64,000 bases of DNA from Flammeovirgaceae bacterium UBA6059 (GCA_002435755.1 DIYH01000014.1:186001-250000), one strand, 5' to 3'. Positions 47,302-57,439 are shown, counted from the stretch's first letter. Numbers and translations are program-made. The notes: generated by a model not told the origin, from the sequence alone.

Positions 47302-48288
47302 ATGATGAAAAAGTCTTTGGATTGCATAAAATGGGGGATTATCGGTGTGGGTGATGTGTGCGAGGTGAAAAGTGCACCTGCCATGCAAAAAGTTGCCGGC
47401 TCCTCAATTCAAATTGTAATGAGACGCGATGAGGATAAGGCTCGTGATTATGCCAGGCGACATGAAATAGCTGAGTGGACAACAAATGCTGAAGAAGTTC
47501 TTCACCATCCTGAAGTGAATGCAGTTTATATCGCAACTCCTCCAGCTTACCATGCATCTTATACGATCAAAGCTGCTTTAGCAGGAAAACCGGTTTACGT
47601 TGAAAAACCAATGGCACTCAATCACCTTGAGTGCCAACAAATGATTGAGGCATGCAATACAGCAGAAGTACCTCTATTTGTTGCTTATTATCGCCGGGCA
47701 CTGCCACACTTTTTGAAAGTCAAGGAACTGTTGGAGAAGAAGGTAATTGGTGATATCAGGTTTGTAAAAATTGAGTTGTTCCAATCGCTTGATCCGAGTA
47801 TCGTTGCAACTGGTACTGACTGGAGGGTCAACCCCGACATAGCAGGAGGTGGCTATTTTCATGACCTTGCAAGTCATCAATTGGATCTGCTTGACTTTCT
47901 TTTCGGGTCAATTAAAAGTGCTAAAGGTTATGCCAGCAATCAAGCTAAAAAATATGATGCCGACGATATTGTAGCAGGTGTTTTTGAATTCGGTTCCGGC
48001 ATGATGGGTAGTGGAGTCTGGTGTTTTACTGTGGCGCCAAACGATTCACTCGACCGGGTGGTGATCTATGGTTCGAAAGGGAATATCGAATTCTCCACTT
48101 TTGGTGATGCTGACGTAAAGCTGGTTACCGAGAAATCATCAGAGACTTGTCAATTTGAAATGCCCAAGCACATCCAGCAACCACTTATTGAACAAGTTGT
48201 AGACGAACTGAGAGGTACAGGAACATGCATAAGCCCTGGAGTGAGTGCTGCCAGAGCCAATCAGGTAATGGAATGGATCAGTAAATGA
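47302..48288 (+). CDS. Gfo/Idh/MocA-family oxidoreductase
   Basis: 328 residues. The N-terminal Rossmann start is WGIIGVGDVCEVKSAPAM, the EKPMALNHLEC motif carries the conserved lysine, and the C-terminal alpha/beta domain has GGGYFHDLASHQLDLLDFLFG with the catalytic-type His. It is an NAD(P)-dependent sugar or cyclitol dehydrogenase, cytoplasmic. It lies 60 bp after the lyase gene and 11 bp before an isopropylmalate-dehydrogenase-family gene, so it probably processes a product of polysaccharide breakdown. The substrate is not determinable from sequence. Confidence 0.92.
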   Translation: MMKKSLDCIKWGIIGVGDVCEVKSAPAMQKVAGSSIQIVMRRDEDKARDYARRHEIAEWTTNAEEVLHHPEVNAVYIATPPAYHASYTIKAALAGKPVYVEKPMALNHLECQQMIEACNTAEVPLFVAYYRRALPHFLKVKELLEKKVIGDIRFVKIELFQSLDPSIVATGTDWRVNPDIAGGGYFHDLASHQLDLLDFLFGSIKSAKGYASNQAKKYDADDIVAGVFEFGSGMMGSGVWCFTVAPNDSLDRVVIYGSKGNIEFSTFGDADVKLVTEKSSETCQFEMPKHIQQPLIEQVVDELRGTGTCISPGVSAARANQVMEWISK

Positions 48289-48299
48289 ATAAGTGCTAA

Positions 48300-49358
48300 A
48301 TGAATACTTACCACATTACAACCATTCCCGGAGATGGAATAGGTAAGGAAGTAATTCCTGAATCAGTGAAAGTGCTTAAGGCAGTTGCTGCTCAGTGTGG
48401 GTTCCAACTGAACTTTACCTATTTCGATTATTCCTGCGAGTATTATAAAAAAACTGGTAAGATGATGCCCGATGACGGGTTGGACCGACTGAGGGATAGC
48501 GACAGCATCTTTTTAGGTGCCGTTGGATATCCAGGAGTTCCTGACCATGTATCCCTTTGGGGGTTATTAATACCAATCAGAAGAGCATTTCATCAATATG
48601 TGAATCTTCGACCGGTTCGTCTATTAAAAGGTATCAAATCCCCTCTTTCAGCTCCAGGATCTGTCGATTTCCTGATTGTTCGTGAAAATAATGAAGGTGA
48701 ATATTCATCTGTAGGCGGGAAACTCTACGAAGGAACTGATCGGGAATTAGTGGTTCAGGAGAGTATTTTTACAAAAAAAGGTGTAGATAGAGTACTGAAA
48801 TTTGCCTTTGAATTAGCAGATAAGAGGGGACAAAAGGTAACAAGTGCCACCAAATCAAATGGAATTGTCCATACCATGCCTTATTGGGATGAGCGTTTTG
48901 AAATAATAGGAAACGACTATCCTGATATTCGAAAAGAACAGTACCACATTGACATACTATGTGCCCATTTTGTTCAACATCCAGAGTGGTTTGATGTAGT
49001 GGTTGCGAGCAATTTATTCGGTGACATCCTTTCAGACCTGGGTCCTGCTGTAGTAGGCGGCATGGGGATCGCTCCTGGAGCCAATTTGAATCCCAAAAAA
49101 GAATATCCGAGCATGTTTGAGCCTGTGCATGGTAGCGCTCCAGATATCGCAGGGCAAAATATCGCCAATCCGATAGCATGTTTCTGGACTGCTGTAATGA
49201 TGTTAGAACATCTTGGTGAAGTGGAAGGCGCAAATTTGCTCATGGAATCAATAGAAGAGATTGTAGCAGAGGGAAAGGTGCTTACCGTGGATTTGGGAGG
49301 GCAAGCTTCAACAAACGATGTTACGGCAGCCGTTTTGAAAAGGATACTTAACAAATAA
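48300..49358 (+). CDS. Tartrate/D-malate dehydrogenase-type enzyme (isopropylmalate dehydrogenase family)
   Basis: 352 residues. GDGIGKEV, VRENNEGEYSSVGGKLYEGTDRE, the KSNG substrate lysine, SNLFGDILSDLGP with the metal aspartates, and EPVHGSAPDIAGQNIANPIA identify the beta-decarboxylating dehydrogenase family. The ENNEGEYSSVGG loop is that of tartrate/D-malate dehydrogenases rather than LeuB, which fits the lack of leu genes nearby. It performs NAD-dependent oxidative decarboxylation of a 2-hydroxyacid. In this locus it may handle a sugar-acid-derived hydroxyacid, an inference from position (11 bp after the Gfo/Idh gene). Confidence 0.87.
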   Translation: MNTYHITTIPGDGIGKEVIPESVKVLKAVAAQCGFQLNFTYFDYSCEYYKKTGKMMPDDGLDRLRDSDSIFLGAVGYPGVPDHVSLWGLLIPIRRAFHQYVNLRPVRLLKGIKSPLSAPGSVDFLIVRENNEGEYSSVGGKLYEGTDRELVVQESIFTKKGVDRVLKFAFELADKRGQKVTSATKSNGIVHTMPYWDERFEIIGNDYPDIRKEQYHIDILCAHFVQHPEWFDVVVASNLFGDILSDLGPAVVGGMGIAPGANLNPKKEYPSMFEPVHGSAPDIAGQNIANPIACFWTAVMMLEHLGEVEGANLLMESIEEIVAEGKVLTVDLGGQASTNDVTAAVLKRILNK

Positions 49359-49401
49359 ATGCTTTGACCTTGAAAACACCTGAAGGCTAAGCTTAGGAAT
49401 A

Positions 49402-51225
49402 TTAGTTGAAGTCTATATCGACTGAATATGATCCAGACGCATCCTCAAATTGAAGCGTTTTCATATCAAGTTTATCCTTACCAAACGTAAAAAGATGATC
49501 AGAGAACCCATAAACGACAGGGCCGAAGGCAGAGATCTCAATACCATCATCTCGAGAATCTACCTTTCCTTTTAAATAATGAATTTTCCCTTCCAGGCCA
49601 TCAAAGGTGATAACCCTTTCATTTTCGTTTATGCGATGTGTTGGCACCAAATCAGGGTGAGTGTACCAACGTGTGACATATTCATCTGTAGTCCCACCAT
49701 AAGCCACCACCGTGGATGATTGGGTGAAAGCATAAAGCGTCCAGAAGGCTCCACGCCATTCTATGATAGTTTCTAAGGTGGAGTCAGCATTATAGCTCCT
49801 CTCCCATCGATCGACATCCACAGTAGCTGAATTGAAGCTTCCAGCTTGAGTGAATGAATGTCTACCTTTTGCTCCCCCATCATCATGTAATATAATGGGG
49901 AGTTCATCTTTCCATGCCCAAACCTGTATACCGCGCAGTGGCATTCCTTCAGCGGGTAGTTTTCGATACAACTCCTGGCTGTTGTTTTTATAGCCACTTC
50001 TTGCACGAAAAACGATCCCTGTCTGGTAGTCTCTAGTCACTAATGCATATTCTACATTGGGGTTATGATATAGTTCGGTGCGATTTGCATGATCTTCTAA
50101 TCCTGCATTACCTTCTTTTCCTCCTTCTAGTAGTGCCCAGATGGCAGGACTTATGATATGGCCACTACTTGGATCAAAAGGATTAAACCCAAGACCGCCT
50201 ACTTTCTCCAAGGCCATTTTGGAAATAAACCCATAATAGGGGTCTTCTTTAGACATCCGCTCAAAAAGAGGTAAGCAGTCTCGATAACTGGGTGAGTTAA
50301 CACGGGTAGTGCGAACAGAAGCTCCAACCACAACCGGCCACTGGCTGATAGTATTATATCCTGTCAACCAATCAGCGGCCTTTTTCATAAGTGTATCCAT
50401 ATGGTTTGCTCCGGTAAACAGCCAGTAAGTGTATAGATAGCCTAAGCCAGTATAGGTATAATTAATATCAGGTCCGCCACCTGCATATTGTTCAGAATGC
50501 TCACCGATTTGTCCATTTGCAAGAACAACCGCCCTGAATATCTTGTCGCCCAATTCCCTTGCTTTTCCAAACCACGCTGGTTCATTGAAATACAAACCAG
50601 CCGCCGCAAGCACTGCAGACGAAACTATTCCCCGGTTGTTGGTTTCCATATTTGGGTTTTCATAAAGCCAGTTACTGGCTCTCCAAAGCGCGTCTTCAAT
50701 TACCTCGCAATCCGCTATAGTTAAGTCATTTTTGATCCAGACATAACCCATAAGCAGGGGTTCTAATCTCCACGCATGCTCATGGCTACCATGTTTGTAG
50801 GATTGTTCATCGTTTGGCCAAGTGAAAACACCTTCATCTGATACATGAGAAGTCATCCCGATAAAAGCATTACGAAGTATTCTAAGAGCGCTCGAGTCTT
50901 TGTAGTATAAAAGCCCTGGCGTATGGTATGAAAAAGCCAGTTTGCCTAATGCACTTATCTTTCGGCGACTGGCAGATTCATTTTGCTCAACACCTGTAAA
51001 GTAAGCGACTTCTACGGTACAGTATTTCCCTGATACCTCATTTATCAATTCAAAATATCTGGCTTTTCTTGGACTATCCGGAATAGGCTGTTTCAAGTAG
51101 TTCACTAGCCATTCTTTTGAGCGATTAGTAGGCTCGTCCTTGGTATCTTTAGAAAGAGTTTGAGATAAGAGTAGATGTGCCATTGAAAAGCAATGACACA
51201 GCAAAAGAATCCTTAAATAGGTCAT
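49402..51225 (-). CDS. Exported toroid-fold polysaccharide lyase-like protein
   Basis: 607 residues with a signal peptide (about 1-22, LLLSQT). Residues of about 30-350 are helical with the toroid-lyase flavour: TNNRGIVSSAVLAAAGLYF, NGQIGEHSEQYAGGGPDINYTYTGLGYLYTYW. From about 380 the chain is beta-rich (super-sandwich), with WKDELPIILHDDGGAKGRHSF and a FTQSSTVVAYGGTTDEY segment. This two-part layout suits heparinase II/III- or PL8-like lyases. NN and H/Y residues that could serve catalysis are present, but I cannot name the family. It converges with the dehydrogenase gene. A role in polyuronate or glycosaminoglycan cleavage is inferred from fold and neighbours. Confidence 0.65.
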   Translation of the reverse strand: MTYLRILLLCHCFSMAHLLLSQTLSKDTKDEPTNRSKEWLVNYLKQPIPDSPRKARYFELINEVSGKYCTVEVAYFTGVEQNESASRRKISALGKLAFSYHTPGLLYYKDSSALRILRNAFIGMTSHVSDEGVFTWPNDEQSYKHGSHEHAWRLEPLLMGYVWIKNDLTIADCEVIEDALWRASNWLYENPNMETNNRGIVSSAVLAAAGLYFNEPAWFGKARELGDKIFRAVVLANGQIGEHSEQYAGGGPDINYTYTGLGYLYTYWLFTGANHMDTLMKKAADWLTGYNTISQWPVVVGASVRTTRVNSPSYRDCLPLFERMSKEDPYYGFISKMALEKVGGLGFNPFDPSSGHIISPAIWALLEGGKEGNAGLEDHANRTELYHNPNVEYALVTRDYQTGIVFRARSGYKNNSQELYRKLPAEGMPLRGIQVWAWKDELPIILHDDGGAKGRHSFTQAGSFNSATVDVDRWERSYNADSTLETIIEWRGAFWTLYAFTQSSTVVAYGGTTDEYVTRWYTHPDLVPTHRINENERVITFDGLEGKIHYLKGKVDSRDDGIEISAFGPVVYGFSDHLFTFGKDKLDMKTLQFEDASGSYSVDIDFN

Positions 51226-51410
51226 GAAAGTCTTTCTAGAAGTACTTGTTTAAGTTAAGACTCCACGACAGATGGCCTACCCCTATTGATCCACTAGGTC
51301 ATGACAAGCCTATTTGTTGTAAAGAGCTGCGTCGCTTAGCTATAAGCTTTGTCCAAATCCTCGACAACAGATTCAGCATCTCCTAGTCACTTCTGACATT
51401 CGCGTTTAGA

Positions 51411-53567
51411 ATGTTGACGGTGATCATTTTTAGCAGAATTAATACCCTTTACTTTCACATAACTTGGCCTTTTAGATATTGTAATCCTCAACCCAAGTCC
51501 GTTTTGTATAAGTACTTAATTCTATACCTCGTTGCGACGTGTTCGATTTGGACTGCAAAGGCCCAGGATACCTTAGTGGTAGATTCCAACAACTCGCAAT
51601 ACGGTCTTCTGAATGAAACTATTGCAAGTGATACGACTGCCACAGGTGAGAGGGTTCATACAGTTTATATTCTCAAAAGAGGTCATACTTATCTCCTAAG
51701 CGGTGAAATCTCGAACATTTCACCCTACGGAATTCCATTTTCTCTAAAGATTATGGCAGAAGATAGCGATGGTCCACGCCCTAGAATTATTAGCGAATTA
51801 TCGTCAAGACCTTTTCGGGTACACGAAGATCTTACACTAAAAGGCCTATACATAACCGGCATGGACGAACAGGGAGGACTGAATGTGGCTCAGCGTATTA
51901 TTCGTATCTCCGCACCTGAAGTACAAGTCATAGTCGATGATTGTCATCTTGATCAAGACGGTCAATCCGCTTTTCGTGTAGATAGCCCAGGATTGAAATT
52001 ATACCTGACCAATTCCATCATTTCCAATATTGGCCGACCTAATAATTCCGATTGGGGGCATGTGATTGATGATCGTGGAAATGATATTGATACAATCATA
52101 ATGGAAAACAATACGATCTACAATGTAGCGACGACAGTAATGAACGGTCGTGGCGGCTGGATTAAGTATGCCAAAATTAACCAAAATACCATAGTACATA
52201 CTGGCCAGCGTATCTTCGATTTCGATGAGACACAGACCACTATATTTACCAATAACCTTATAATTAATCCTGGGTATTTGGGAAAAATGGATAATCCAGA
52301 TAATAGTACTTCTACTGGTAATGACTTAGAAGCCTTAATAACTATAGATTCTCTATCGGGACAAAGCCAAGCACAACTGCCTGAAGTTGCTCAGACATTC
52401 ATTTGTACCAATAATAACATTGCCTGGCATGATGAGATTATTGGAGCTTGGGCAATTGAGCCAACGATGTACGCTGGCACAGATCATCCGATTGTTCAAA
52501 GACAGATATTTAATACTACGGCAAGAGCAATGGCAGGAGAAGAACAGCTCGTAACTAACATCAGGGAAGTCGTCTCATTTGACAATGCACCACCAGTCGA
52601 TGATTTGGTGATGATTATTGACCAGTTTTGGGCCGACCCTAACGAAATCAATTCAAAGTATTCTGTTCAGGACTGGGATATCTCCCAAGAACCTTTTGAT
52701 TTTAGCTTCGATAAGAGCTTCATCTCAGCATCAACATCGACAGAAAATGGAACATTAGGCGATTTACAATGGCCGGTCAATAATGACTGTGACGATATTC
52801 ACGCTATCGAAGAAGTTCTGCCCGAACAACTAATCCTTTATTTGAATTCTGAAGCCAAGGCTAACTTGACTAAGAATATGTTGATTGGAGATATTGAGCT
52901 ATGCGATAACACCCAGTTTTCTTTCGCTCCAAGCACTTTTGAGTTCTCCGATGATCAAGATCACCAGATGGTAGAGGTAATTGTCAACCAAGGCTTAAGT
53001 ATTTACATCGACAGCATCTCCGTTGCACTGTTTGATAGGGTACCCCCTACTATTACTGTAGATGAAGAGATATTTGTCGCGTTAGATGCTGAGGGCAAGG
53101 CCATATTTGACTTACATAGTCTTCCCGAAGGAATGGAAGTGACAGATAATACTGGAGTGAGTCATATCTTTATCAAGGAAACGCTAACCTGCAATTCCAA
53201 CGAGCCTTTCAGTGTTTATGTCTTTGCCGAAGACATTTTCAATAATGTAGACTCAGCTTTGGTTAATGTATTGGTATCATGTCCATTGAGCTTAAATCAA
53301 GATAATAGAGAGTCCTCAAAACACGTACTTGATGTTTATCCCAATCCAGTTGCCAATACCCTGTACTTTGAACTTCAAAATGACACTGGACAGCAATTGG
53401 ACATATCTCTAAGAGACTTAGGTGGAAAACGAATATTCGCTCCTATTCTCCAAAGAGGCAACCAAGTATCTCTCGATTTGTCTACTTTGAAGCCGGGTTT
53501 ATATTTATTGACAGTTGATGATGGCATTCAAAGAACAACGAGCAAAGTGATTAAGTCATTAAACTAG
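51411..53567 (+). CDS. Secreted parallel beta-helix protein with T9SS tail
   Basis: 718 residues from the ATG at 51411. A TTG at 51504 would give a cleaner leader (YKYLILYLVATCSIW ending AKAQ) and is a realistic alternative start. The body opens with HTVYILKRGHTYLLSGEI, then repeated strands with ITNSIISN/NNTIYN-type turns typical of right-handed beta-helices (PL6/chondroitinase-B or DUF4957-like). A beta-sandwich stretch and a Por secretion tail (LDVYPNPVANTLYFEL onward) follow. No catalytic residues are assigned. It is likely a surface or secreted polysaccharide-binding or lyase protein of the same degradation system. Confidence 0.75.
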   Translation: MLTVIIFSRINTLYFHITWPFRYCNPQPKSVLYKYLILYLVATCSIWTAKAQDTLVVDSNNSQYGLLNETIASDTTATGERVHTVYILKRGHTYLLSGEISNISPYGIPFSLKIMAEDSDGPRPRIISELSSRPFRVHEDLTLKGLYITGMDEQGGLNVAQRIIRISAPEVQVIVDDCHLDQDGQSAFRVDSPGLKLYLTNSIISNIGRPNNSDWGHVIDDRGNDIDTIIMENNTIYNVATTVMNGRGGWIKYAKINQNTIVHTGQRIFDFDETQTTIFTNNLIINPGYLGKMDNPDNSTSTGNDLEALITIDSLSGQSQAQLPEVAQTFICTNNNIAWHDEIIGAWAIEPTMYAGTDHPIVQRQIFNTTARAMAGEEQLVTNIREVVSFDNAPPVDDLVMIIDQFWADPNEINSKYSVQDWDISQEPFDFSFDKSFISASTSTENGTLGDLQWPVNNDCDDIHAIEEVLPEQLILYLNSEAKANLTKNMLIGDIELCDNTQFSFAPSTFEFSDDQDHQMVEVIVNQGLSIYIDSISVALFDRVPPTITVDEEIFVALDAEGKAIFDLHSLPEGMEVTDNTGVSHIFIKETLTCNSNEPFSVYVFAEDIFNNVDSALVNVLVSCPLSLNQDNRESSKHVLDVYPNPVANTLYFELQNDTGQQLDISLRDLGGKRIFAPILQRGNQVSLDLSTLKPGLYLLTVDDGIQRTTSKVIKSLN

Positions 53568-53604
53568 CATCACTTAAGCTGAATAGACTTCTGAAGAAAA
53601 GTCA

Positions 53605-54528
53605 TCAGGAAGTCATATGCCAATTTTCGGCTATAAATTGAGCTGCATTTTTATAGGCTATATCCAAGTCTTCCACAGCTGATTCATCCCCTCCTATATC
53701 TATCCCAATATGCCCTTTAAAATCGATGACTTCCAGCGTTTCAAAAAACACATCCCATCTGATATTACCATCTCCTAAGGCTAGATGTCCCATACCATTA
53801 CCACTGTTATCCGAAACATGGATATAGTCAATATGATCCTTTAGTCTCCTAAGGGCTAGAGATAGATTTTCCTTTATCAGAAATTGATTAGCTGTATCAA
53901 AGTTAAATCGAAGATTATCCATTTTCACTGCTTCATGAAACCGTAGATAACCGTCCGTACTGGATGCAAGAACGCCGACTGCAGGATGCATGACATATTT
54001 CAAATCAAATCGACTTGCTATTTCGCAAGCCGTCCTATAAGTAGCTATTAATTGATCCCAGTATTGATCCCAGGAAATCTCTTTTGGCCAGTAGGCAGCA
54101 TTCAGAACCTCATCATCATAATGCCTCACGACCGGTATATCCGAAGGAAACTGGAATGGTGGCAATGGTGCATTATCCAATACTCCGATGGAACCGAAAC
54201 AAGCTGCTGTCTCACAAGCCTTCTCAAACAACTCCAGCTGTTTGTTTCGTTCTGCTTTATCTAACGATGACAGTCCCGGCAGCACTCCGCAGAAATAAGG
54301 AACAGTGAGGTTTTCTTTTTTCAGCTTATCTGAAACACGATCCTTCATTTGATAAACTTCAAGCAGATGCTCCTCACGAATCCCCTCCAATTCTATAGAT
54401 GAAAATCCTAATGAGATCATCTCGTCAATATGAGCGATCGTCAATTGTGCAGGAGGTGGATAGCCATATTTCGTAATGCTATAGAGGTAGGCACATACTA
54501 TCCGACTGTCAATTTTGGAACCTGTCAT
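53605..54528 (-). CDS. Sugar phosphate isomerase/epimerase (AP-endonuclease-2-type TIM barrel)
   Basis: 307 residues. The TIM-barrel family is seen from GFSSIELEGIREEHL, LKYVMHPAVGVLASS, NLRFNFDTANQFL, DYIHVSDNSGNGMGHLALGDGNIRW and GHIGIDIGGDE. The His/Asp/Glu residues in those strands form the usual metal site. It would isomerise or epimerise a sugar or keto-acid in the cytoplasm. It starts 11 bp after the Nramp-like transporter gene, so transporter and isomerase are one transcript, a pairing that suggests sugar-derived cargo. The exact reaction is unknown. Confidence 0.87.
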   Translation of the reverse strand: MTGSKIDSRIVCAYLYSITKYGYPPPAQLTIAHIDEMISLGFSSIELEGIREEHLLEVYQMKDRVSDKLKKENLTVPYFCGVLPGLSSLDKAERNKQLELFEKACETAACFGSIGVLDNAPLPPFQFPSDIPVVRHYDDEVLNAAYWPKEISWDQYWDQLIATYRTACEIASRFDLKYVMHPAVGVLASSTDGYLRFHEAVKMDNLRFNFDTANQFLIKENLSLALRRLKDHIDYIHVSDNSGNGMGHLALGDGNIRWDVFFETLEVIDFKGHIGIDIGGDESAVEDLDIAYKNAAQFIAENWHMTS

Positions 54529-54539
54529 TTTTTAGAAGT

Positions 54540-55781
54540 TTACAGTAAATCAGCAATACCTAAGAATCCAAGTACGCAGATAAAAATCGTGAAAGCGGTA
54601 ATAAGCCCAATTAGGATATTTTTTTGCATACCAATCGTATGCGCACCCAGTGTCTTCTTATCGTTGAGCTGTATCCACATCAAAATGAGGATCGTGGGAG
54701 TTGCGAGCAGTGCTAATGCCTGTGACACTATCATGACAGCTACAGGCCTACCGCCAAAAATCGGCACAATCAAACCAAGAGCTGCATAAAAGAGCACTAT
54801 CATCCGGTTTTTGGATATGGAAAGGTCCAATTTCTTGTCCTGATAGTCCGACAACAGCATAGGCACAAGTATGTAATGCGGAAACAGTGAAGACAGGCCA
54901 GCCGCCACCAAGCCACCAACGAATAGTGAAATCGCAAAAGGCCCAGCCAACGGCTCTAGCAATTTGACCATGTCTATTGCATTGTCGACCTTGAGCCCAA
55001 GTGGATGGAGGGTACCTGCTGCAGCTGCCATAATCGCGGCGCTCAATAGAAACATGACACCTGCTGATACCAAGGCATCTCTTTTTTCCATTTTGAGATG
55101 TGAGGCGTCCCAATTCTTTTCTTTCATAGTACTAGAGCGCACTACATAAATGACTCCTCCCATAGTCGTGCCTATCATACCAGCGATGATCAGACCTGCG
55201 TTAGCCCCATCTGGAATACTTGGAATCATTGCAACCAGCACCTCCGAGGGGCTTTTGATAATAAGCACGCTGCTTAGCAAAAAGGAAAGCCCCATAATGC
55301 TGACAAACACAATTAATATTTTCTCGATCAAAGAGTAATGACCATTGAACAATAGTCCAACGACCAATACAGCCATGATCGCTGATACCAAAATAGTGTT
55401 AATGCCTTCTCCTGATGTGGTAAATAGCTTGGAGTACTCATGAATGACCTCAGATAGTATGGCCATCACACCTACGCTCGACACCATTTCAGATATGATC
55501 AATGACCACAGCACCAGTTTTGCCATCCCTGGGCCGAAATTGGCCTTAAAGCTCTGAAGCGCCGTTTTTCCGGTTACGAGAGTGTATTGCCCAAATGTCA
55601 CAATAAGGATATAGGTAAACACGCAGGAGATCAGGACCGCCCACATGAGTCCTGTACCATGACTAGCACCTGCGGAGGCCATTGTGGTAACACTACCCGT
55701 ACCAATGTTATAGCCCACAAGGAAGAACCCAGGGCCAAGTGCGGATAGGAAAATGGCTAACTTTTTAATGCTATTTTTCAA
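54540..55781 (-). CDS. Nramp-fold transporter with altered metal site
   Basis: 413 residues with about 11 membrane segments. The opening LGPGFFLVGYNIGTGSVTTMASAGASHG aligns with TM1 of Nramp/MntH. The canonical DPGN metal motif is replaced by G27-T-G-S30, so the ligand positions Asp and Asn are Gly and Ser. In TM6 the canonical MPH is M207-G-G, losing the proline and histidine. Divalent-metal transport is therefore doubtful. It is cotranscribed with a sugar isomerase/epimerase within a polysaccharide-degradation region, so an organic solute is a reasonable alternative. Inner membrane. Confidence 0.8.
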   Translation of the reverse strand: MKNSIKKLAIFLSALGPGFFLVGYNIGTGSVTTMASAGASHGTGLMWAVLISCVFTYILIVTFGQYTLVTGKTALQSFKANFGPGMAKLVLWSLIISEMVSSVGVMAILSEVIHEYSKLFTTSGEGINTILVSAIMAVLVVGLLFNGHYSLIEKILIVFVSIMGLSFLLSSVLIIKSPSEVLVAMIPSIPDGANAGLIIAGMIGTTMGGVIYVVRSSTMKEKNWDASHLKMEKRDALVSAGVMFLLSAAIMAAAAGTLHPLGLKVDNAIDMVKLLEPLAGPFAISLFVGGLVAAGLSSLFPHYILVPMLLSDYQDKKLDLSISKNRMIVLFYAALGLIVPIFGGRPVAVMIVSQALALLATPTILILMWIQLNDKKTLGAHTIGMQKNILIGLITAFTIFICVLGFLGIADLL

Positions 55782-56037
55782 ATGTCTCGATACGATTGAA
55801 CCCTGCCTCTAATAATTATCAAAACGTATTCCAACAGATCTCCTTTGCTTAGCTCTACGTGCTCCTACTCGACAGGTGATGGTAAGAGCAATAAGTAGTA
55901 TTAATGGTGTATATCTATTAGCCATACAGTGCTCGGAAGGTAGCGAAAAAGATGTCAAAAGAGGCTAAGCAAAATGCTTAACGGAAGATAGCTGTGGGTA
56001 GAAGGTTGGTCAATCATCGTCATAAAGTAGTGTACCT

Positions 56038-57180
56038 ATGAGACGTTTCATATCAAGAACTACACTGACTCGTGTAATATTTCTATTCACGCTTTATAGC
56101 ACTCAAGCTCAAAGCACCACATTCCTCTTTGTAGGTTCCTACACGCAAGGCAAAGCATCGGAAGGAATCTACATATATCGATTTGATGATGTGACCGGAG
56201 AGTTGACAGAAACCTACCGGGAAGACAACATCATCAACCCCTCCTACCTGAGCCTGTCTCACAACGGGCAATATCTGTACTCATGCACGGAAACTCAGCT
56301 TCCCACACATGGCTCTGTTTCTTCATTCCGAGTTGATTCGCTTGCTGGCAAGCTCAGCTTCATCAATAAGCAATCTGCCGGAGGAAGAAATCCTATTCAC
56401 GTGACAGTCGATTCGCAAGACAAATACCTTATCAATTCAAACTACACAGACCCTGGAATCAGTTTCTTTAAAATAGAAGAAAATGGGGGCCTGGCCCCCT
56501 ATTCGGAGCTACTAGAGTTTGAAGGAAGTGGCCCAAATACAGCCCGTCAACAAAGTGCTCATATCCACTCTTCATGGCTCAGTCCGGACAACCGATTCCT
56601 TTATGCACCTGATCTGGGAGCTGACCGAATCCGCGTGATGACATTCACAAGCGATCAACTACTCTCAAAAGCGGACCATCTCGACGTATCAACAAGACCA
56701 GGCAGTGGTCCCAGGCATTTCACATTTCATCCCAATGGCGACTTTGCCTACTGCATCAAGGAATTGTCCGGAACCATCAGCGCATACAACTATCGAGACG
56801 GAAAACTCGACTGGTTTGCCTCGTATTTTACTTACCAGAATAGACACGATACTACCTATCGATCTGCAGATGTTCATATTACTCCTAACGGAAAGTTTCT
56901 GTACGCTTCGAATCGCGGAGCACCCGAAAACAGCCTGGCCATTTTCAAGATCAATCAAAGGGGAGAGCTTAATCTAGTTGGTCATCAACCGACGCTTGGG
57001 CAGCACCCTCGCAACTTTGCTATTTCTCCGTCAGGGCGTTTTCTTTTGGTGGCTAATCAGTTTTCAAATTCTGTGGTTGTTTTTGCAATAGATCAGAAAA
57101 CAGGCTTGCTTACCGAGACAGACCAAACACTGTCTATTCGAGCCCCTTCATGCCTTAAAATGAGAACTTATGGAAGTTAA
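56038..57180 (+). CDS. Exported lactonase-family seven-bladed propeller
   Basis: 380 residues with a signal peptide (about 1-24, STQAQS). Recurrent blades such as FVGSYTQGKASEGIYIYRFD, NPSYLSLSHNGQYLYS, GPRHFTFHPNGDFAYCIKELSGTISAY and ITPNGKFLYASNRG identify the PF10282 lactonase/6-phosphogluconolactonase (Pgl-like) family. Family members hydrolyse sugar lactones. Export suggests an extracytoplasmic lactone or another ligand, since the pentose-phosphate enzyme would be cytoplasmic. It is divergent from the Nramp-like gene. Confidence 0.88.
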   Translation: MRRFISRTTLTRVIFLFTLYSTQAQSTTFLFVGSYTQGKASEGIYIYRFDDVTGELTETYREDNIINPSYLSLSHNGQYLYSCTETQLPTHGSVSSFRVDSLAGKLSFINKQSAGGRNPIHVTVDSQDKYLINSNYTDPGISFFKIEENGGLAPYSELLEFEGSGPNTARQQSAHIHSSWLSPDNRFLYAPDLGADRIRVMTFTSDQLLSKADHLDVSTRPGSGPRHFTFHPNGDFAYCIKELSGTISAYNYRDGKLDWFASYFTYQNRHDTTYRSADVHITPNGKFLYASNRGAPENSLAIFKINQRGELNLVGHQPTLGQHPRNFAISPSGRFLLVANQFSNSVVVFAIDQKTGLLTETDQTLSIRAPSCLKMRTYGS

Positions 57181-57439
57181 ATCTGCTTATAAAATTCAGT
57201 ATTCCGCCATTCACTTATCGTTAATAGGGAACTCTTCCAGGTGGTTAAGAGATTTTAAAAAATTAGAGACAGATGCTAAACAGCAGTGATCAATTGAATA
57301 CTAAATTGTATGATATAGTGGATTTCAGGAATATGATTCGCGCTAGAGTGCAGCATTCGCTGACCTTTGAAAAACCTGTTGCTCTGTTTTAGAAAGAACA
57401 ATTAGAAGTTATTGTTTAAATATTGATTCAACGCTCCTA

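Noticed and set aside
49359..49401. CTAAGCTTAG palindrome between convergent genes as a bidirectional terminator
   Set aside because: Only 10 bp with no T-run on either side.
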